The notes beneath the pieces were generated by a model, which was not told where the DNA came from, ran no database searches, and saw only the letters and a list, made by a program, of their open reading frames with translations. A program made the translations under genes and the position numbers. 29,535 bases of DNA from DATKZH01 sp964475955 (lineage in GTDB: Bacteria; Planctomycetota; Planctomycetia; Pirellulales; Thermoguttaceae): assembly GCA_964475955.1 (NCBI GenBank), contig CAYYZY010000093.1:1-29535 (forward strand), given 5' to 3'. Of this stretch, positions 25,380 through 29,535 are shown in pieces. Positions within the stretch are counted from its first letter, which is position 1. Each line of letters starts with the position of its first letter.

Positions 25380-25964
25380 ATGCGACTCTCCGATCCGGCC
25401 CGTAAGCTGCGCGTGCTGAACTGGTCGCTACACGGTGTCGGCGCCCTCGTTGCCTGCGCGATCGCCCTGGTCGCCGAGACGGCCGGATTCCGCCCGCTCG
25501 ACGCCGAAGTGGCCGCCTGCGCGCGCCGTACGGCGGAACTGCGGGCGGCGATCGGCGACGGCGAGGGGCTCCGCGCCGAGCACGCGCAATTCCGGCGGGA
25601 GCTGGCTGCGGCGCGCGTGCAGTCGGCCAAGTTGATCGAGCGGATTCCCGACCAGCCGCAAGAGGCCGATTTCCTGGCGCAGCTTTCGGAATTGGCCGAA
25701 AATGCGGGCCTCAAGATCCGCGATTACCGGCCTGGGGTGATCCGTCCTTATGCGTCCTATGCGACGATGGAGGTGAACCTGGTCTGCGCGGGGGAGTACG
25801 AGAGCCTGTGTACCTTTCTGGACGGACTGTCCGCGTTGCCCCGGCACTGCACGGTGATCGGCCTGGAGATCGATTCCGCGTGCGAGGCGGCGTGCCACTC
25901 GATGGAGCTTTCGCTGGAACTGTACGTCGCCGCGGCCGAGGAGCCCGAAGCCGAAAGGAGGTAG
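25380..25964 (+). CDS. PilO/GspM-like inner-membrane assembly protein
   Basis: A 194-residue bitopic protein: a short cytoplasmic start, a membrane helix at about residues 16-36, a coiled coil (40-90) and a compact ferredoxin-like domain. Within it, IPDQPQEADFLAQLSELAENAGLKIRD is arranged as in PilO (the typical L-P-x-x-x-x-x-x-LL-x-x-I element), followed by MEVNLVCAGEYESLCTFLDGL, the matching PilO strand-helix. It begins 15 bases after the PilN stop, with GGGAAG before the ATG. It should pair with PilN in the periplasm. Its stop codon TAG overlaps a perfect ribosome-binding site for the next gene. Confidence 0.85.
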   Translation: MRLSDPARKLRVLNWSLHGVGALVACAIALVAETAGFRPLDAEVAACARRTAELRAAIGDGEGLRAEHAQFRRELAAARVQSAKLIERIPDQPQEADFLAQLSELAENAGLKIRDYRPGVIRPYASYATMEVNLVCAGEYESLCTFLDGLSALPRHCTVIGLEIDSACEAACHSMELSLELYVAAAEEPEAERR

Positions 25965-25972
25965 ACCCCGCC

Positions 25973-26521
25973 ATGCCCAAGTTGCCGGATTTCTCGAAGC
26001 TCGGCGCGACGCCGGGCAAGCTCGCCCTGATCGCCGTACTCGCGGTGGTGCTGGTAATCGTCCTCGCCGTGCAATTCGGGGGCGACCTCGGCGCCGGACA
26101 GCCGCGTGAGGATGCCCCGGACGGCAAAAGCGGAGGCCCGGAGCCGCCGGTTCCGCGGGCCGGCCCGGCCCCTTCACCCTCCGGCCGAGGCGGAGAGCGA
26201 CACGACGCCCGGCAGCCCTGGCCCAAGCTGGAACTGGCCGAGGTGTCAGCCTACGACCCGTTCGCCGCCGCCACGCCGGTCGCCGGACCTATGGAGACCC
26301 CAAGCGAGACCGCCGCGAACGAGACGGAGCGCGTCCAACGGGAACAAATCCTGGAGCAATTGCGGGAGAATGGCGTACGGGCGGTGATCGGCAGCAGCCG
26401 CCATGGAAACGCGGCGGTCATCGGAGCCGAGACGGTTCGGGTGGGCGACGTGCTGGCCGGGTTCCGCGTCGTCGACGTCGAGGCGGACGGAGTCGTGCTG
26501 GAACCCTCCCCTTCAGAGTAG
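25973..26521 (+). CDS. PilP/GspC-like periplasmic linker protein
   Basis: A 182-residue protein with one N-terminal membrane helix (residues 18-35), a long disordered Pro/Gly-rich stretch (40-80), the segment PKLELAEVSAYDPFA, and a C-terminal domain GVRAVIGSSRHGNAAVIGAETVRVGDVLAGF, which has the alternating strand pattern of the PilP/GspC homology region that contacts the secretin's N0 domain. AAAGGAGGT at 25954-25962 is a perfect complement to the 16S rRNA tail, ten bases before the ATG at 25973. Its place after PilM, PilN and PilO matches PilP in type IV pilus operons. Sequence similarity is limited, so PilP versus GspC is open. Confidence 0.78.
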   Translation: MPKLPDFSKLGATPGKLALIAVLAVVLVIVLAVQFGGDLGAGQPREDAPDGKSGGPEPPVPRAGPAPSPSGRGGERHDARQPWPKLELAEVSAYDPFAAATPVAGPMETPSETAANETERVQREQILEQLRENGVRAVIGSSRHGNAAVIGAETVRVGDVLAGFRVVDVEADGVVLEPSPSE

Positions 26522-26625
26522 CAGCCAACAAGCCGTGTGCCGGTCGGTTGCGGTATGCGTCGCATGCCTTCCGGAAGTTACGGCACAAGGAGCGTGTCGA
26601 CGGCGACCCGAATCAGGAGTGAACC

Positions 26626-26970
26626 ATGCCGAACTACCTGCGCGTGCCACCCGAGCTTCAACACCTCATCGAGAAACGAGAGAGCGACGATCGCCGGCAG
26701 GCGGAGCGACGCAGTGGCGAGGACCGGCGCGCCCAGGACTTGGGCCCGTCCGCCGCCGTCGAGCCGGTCGGCGACCCGGATGGTCCCCTCGACGCGGATC
26801 GCCGCTCCGGCGAAGACCGGCGCGGTGGCGAAGACCGGCGCGATGGAGTGCGTCGCCAGAGCGACGTCGCCCCGCGGCTTCCCGATCTACCCGTCCAGGG
26901 CACTCCCACGGGCTTGCAGCGCCCCGATCCATCAGGCCCGGACAGCGCGGAGCAGCTTCCGGCCGAATGA
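26626..26970 (+). CDS. Small charged protein with RR-(S/G)-GEDRR repeats
   Basis: A 114-residue hydrophilic protein without a signal peptide or membrane helix. It opens MPNYLRVPPELQHLIEKRES, then has repeats of the pattern R-R-(S/G)-G-E-D-R-R: ERRSGEDRRAQ in the first third and DRRSGEDRRGGEDRRDGVRR around residues 58-77. The tail is Pro/Gly-rich and likely disordered. AGGAG before the ATG at 26626 supports translation. It is the last gene of the operon, 104 bases behind the PilP-like gene. The family is not recognised. The alternating Arg pairs and acids could bind nucleic acid, polyphosphate or an acidic protein partner, but this is speculation. Confidence 0.65.
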   Translation: MPNYLRVPPELQHLIEKRESDDRRQAERRSGEDRRAQDLGPSAAVEPVGDPDGPLDADRRSGEDRRGGEDRRDGVRRQSDVAPRLPDLPVQGTPTGLQRPDPSGPDSAEQLPAE

Positions 26971-26996
26971 ACGCGGTCACGGCAAGCGGGGCAGCG

Positions 26997-27013
26997 CGCG
27001 GCGAATCGCCGCG
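26997..27013. terminator. Hairpin between the convergent operon and secretin genes
   Basis: CGCGGCG-AAT-CGCCGCG forms a seven-base-pair stem with a three-base loop, halfway between two converging stop codons (26970 and 27029). Being symmetrical it could act on both strands. There is no T run on either side, so any termination would be rho-assisted. Confidence 0.4.
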
Positions 27014-27028
27014 ACTCGCCACTCACGA

Positions 27029-29159
27029 TCACGGTGCGGGGATCGGCCCGGGCAGCATCTCGTCGTCTTCGGGCACCTCGAGCGAATCGGGAGCCGCTTC
27101 GAAGTACGCAGGCGGCAGCGGCTGTGATGGTTCACCCAAATGGCCCGGGAGAAGTGCCTCCCCATAATCGCCCGCAGCGGGGGCGGCCGGGCAGCCGGCT
27201 GACCAGCGGTGGAGGCACGCTGGCGGTTGGCCGGCGTCGGGCAGGACGGGCTCGGAGGGGCGGGGGTACGGCAGCAAGGGGCCGTGCACGACCGGGGTCG
27301 TCGCGCGACGAAACTGGTCCGCCTCGCGCTGGTAGCATCCCGGCCGATACGGCACGATATGGGGGATCAGGGTCACGATGAGCTCGGTCCGCTTGCGATC
27401 GATCTTGCGACTCTGGAAGAGGCGCCCCACCAGCCACAGATCGCCGAAGAAGGGGACCTTGTCCTGGGCGTCGATGTCCTCCTCCTGGATCAGGCCGCCG
27501 ATCACGATGCCGTGACCGTCGCGGAGGATCAGCGAGGTCTCGACTTCCGTGGTCTGGGTGTCGGGCACCTTCGTGTCGGGGTTGATCTGGCCGGAGGAGA
27601 CGACCGGCTTCACCGTCATCAGCACGCAGTTGTCGGGCGTAATCTGGGGGGTGACCGTGAGAATCACCCCCACCTCAAGGAACTCCACGCTCTCCATGCT
27701 GCTGGTCTGCGTGGTCGTGACCACGGTGTAGCCCAACTGCTCGCCGACCTGGATGCGGGCCTCCTGGCCGTTCAGGGCGAAAACCTTGGGCGAGGCCAGG
27801 GTCTTGGTATCGTTGGTCGACTTCAGGCACTCGATGAGGCTCGTCAGCTCGCCGGTGTCGAGATCGAAGATGAACGCCGGCGACGCCTTGGGGTCTGCAA
27901 ACCCCGTGGTCTTCAGCGTGAGCGCGGGATTCGCCTTGTGGATGTAGGACCAGTTGACGCCGTGGTGGCAGTCGTCCTCCAGGTCGACGCTCATGACGTG
28001 GGCTTCGATCAGCACCTGGCGAGGCGGCGCGTCGAGCTGCCCGACCACCTCCTCGATCCGCGCAAGAGACGCCGGCAGGTCCTCGACGACGACCAGCTCC
28101 TGCGTCTTGCGCCGATCCTGCTCGTCGCTTTCCACGACGAACGACTGGCCCACCGGCGAGAGCAGGCCCTGGATCACCGTGTCGGCGTCGGTGGCCGAAG
28201 CGTAATCGAGGACGAACACCCGGGTCTCCCGCCCCTGGGCTTGTGGCAGAAGGTTTCCCTTATCGGCCACGCTGGTGACCAGCAGGAAGTCGCCCTGGCG
28301 ACGGGCCGTGTAGCCGGCGACCGAAAGGATCGCGTCGAGCGCCTCCTCGAACGGGGCATTCCTGATCGTGATCGAAATCTGCGCCGTCACGTCCTCGGAG
28401 CAGACGATGTTGAGGCCCTCCTGCTCGGCCAGGATCCCCAACACCTGGTCCAGCGGGGCTTCCCGGATCGCGATGGTCACCAAGCCGGTCTGCGGGTCGA
28501 CACGCACCGCGTCGGACGGAACCGAGCCGGCCAGCGGGACCTTGAAGCGCACGCGATTCTCGCCGGGCGGGTCGTCGGCCCCGTCACGGGCCTCTTCGGC
28601 CTCGTGATGGGGCTCGACCGCGGCACTGGAGATCGGCTCCGGCCTTTGGGCGACCCTGGCCAGCGGAAGGGCCGCCGGGCACGCGGTCCTCCCCGCGGCT
28701 CGGTACGGAGTGTGAACCGGTGCCGTCTCCCGCCTCGGGACGACTTGCCGCGTTGCCTTCCACTCCGCGGCCGGCTCGGCAATGTAACTGGTTGGCCGCA
28801 CGGCGGAGGCCGCCGAAAGCGGGCGCATCGTCGCCGGACGCCGCATGCGCGCCCGGGGCTCGTCCCTTGGGTCGGATCGCTGCGCGCGGGGGGGGTCGGG
28901 AGGGTGTCGGATGACCGGACAACGGAAGCGTTCGGCGAGGGCTGCTCGACGGCACGGTCCGCGTCTTCGAGGAATCGGCCCGGGATCGAACCGTCGCCGA
29001 TGGGCCGCGCCCGGCCGTCGGCTTCGCGGAGGGTGCAGTTGGGATGGCGGTCGGTGCGAGAAGGTAGGCGTACCAGACGACCACGGCGATGGCGCACGCC
29101 AGCAACGGGCCCGTCAAGACCGACTCCCATGTCCTTCGATCGCCATCTCGCCTGCGCAT
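27029..29159 (-). CDS. Type II/type IV pilus secretin (GspD/PilQ-like), apparently frameshifted near its N-terminus
   Basis: The secretin is the outer-membrane channel of the machine. From an internal ATG at 28846 the protein has an N0/STN-like domain (DQVLGILAEQEGLNIVCSEDV and a second repeat), a linker domain with FVLDYASATDADTVI, and the secretin core (QVLIEAHVMSVDLED; VEFLEVGVILTVTPQI; VPFFGDLWLVGRLF). That frame lacks a signal peptide. One lies upstream in another frame: from the ATG at 29159, SVLTGPLLACAIAVVVWYAY follows a basic start. Removing one base from the G8 run at 28888-28895 joins both into 709 codons of continuous protein. The join may reflect a sequencing error, a real mutation or phase variation. 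It is convergent with the pilus operon rather than in it. Secretin identity is secure; the N-terminal structure is inferred. Confidence 0.85.
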
Positions 29160-29479
29160 CGACCTGCGTCTCGAGTCCTACCCGGCACACCCACGCCACG
29201 TGGCAGCGCGAAGCGGGCCGCCGGCCATATCAAGGCCCCCGCTGGCCGCCGCACCACCCAGGAGATACTCCTTCGTCTTCCTTATATCGTCGTGCTACCA
29301 CCGGCAACTCCGCGACGGTCAATAGGACCGTTACGCGTTCGCACCGTTTCCCATCTTGACCGACCTGGTTGTGCCCGTGCCTCACGCACCCCACCCCCCC
29401 TTTGGTGTGGACCGGGCGTCAGGCTGGCCCGCGCGCGACCTCCGGAGAGCGGCCGGGCGACCGATCCTAAGCTATTGTT

Positions 29480-29498
29480 GAAGTGGGCTATCCACTTC
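29480..29498. promoter_or_regulatory. Perfect 7-bp dyad in the secretin upstream region
   Basis: GAAGTGG-gctat-CCACTTC is a perfect inverted repeat, in a 376-base stretch (29160-29535) where no gene is supported. About ten bases on is TG-C-TACTAT (29507-29515), which could be an extended -10 reading out of the window. The dyad may be an operator or a terminator; nothing distinguishes these. Confidence 0.35.
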
Positions 29499-29535
29499 GC
29501 TCTCGTTGCTACTATATCTTGTGGTTTCCCGGTTT

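Overview
The window is a high-GC chromosomal segment that most likely comes from a planctomycete, probably of the Pirellulales. Supporting signs are a DUF1559 protein with a pilin-like N-terminus and the H-X9-DG motif, a carboxypeptidase-regulatory-type lipoprotein directly behind it, a CMP-KDO synthetase/CTP synthase pair, and two interspersed palindromic repeat families that I associate with these genomes (arms containing AAGCCCGAAGCGCAAGCGAG, and copies containing CGCCCTCCGCGGCGTT). The taxonomy is inferred from gene content; no marker RNA gene is present.

Layout. 1-1914 (minus): 5' end of pyrG, kdsB and a Uma2-family nuclease. 2308-4176 (plus): glmS. 4177-5187: no gene; a consensus-like promoter, a 124-bp MITE-like palindromic element and a 100-N gap bracketed by a 46-bp direct repeat. 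5188-6749 (plus): DUF1559 protein and lipoprotein. 6864-11267 (minus): S41 peptidase, LolA-like secreted protein and NhaC-type antiporter, probably one operon read from 11267 downward. 11621-14924 (plus): a tightly overlapping trio of a 55-aa membrane protein, a membrane-anchored alkaline-phosphatase-superfamily enzyme and a membrane-anchored PAPS sulfotransferase. 15265-16111: a lone lower-GC zinc-ribbon gene with its own promoter, an in-frame amber stop and an attC-like hairpin just behind it. 16598-17038 (plus): a pseudopilin. 17663-26970 (plus): one long run of receiver, histidine kinase, STAS protein, GspE/PilB ATPase, GspF/PilC, small membrane protein, PilM, PilN, PilO, PilP/GspC-like protein and a charged repeat protein. 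27029-29159 (minus): the matching secretin, convergent to the operon and apparently frameshifted in a run of eight Gs.

How the genes work together. PyrG, KdsB and GlmS supply nucleotide and sugar precursors for the lipopolysaccharide/cell envelope. The 16.6-29.2 kb block encodes a type IV pilus/type II secretion-like machine: pseudopilin, assembly ATPase with MshEN-like N-terminal repeats, platform protein, PilM-N-O-P alignment complex and outer-membrane secretin. Its ATPase is translationally coupled to a STAS protein and a two-component pair, which suggests that signalling and assembly are wired together.

The observations I find most worth following are the kinase-receiver-STAS-ATPase coupling, the small protein/AlkP/sulfotransferase trio, the amber-interrupted zinc-ribbon gene with an attC-like hairpin, and the secretin frameshift.
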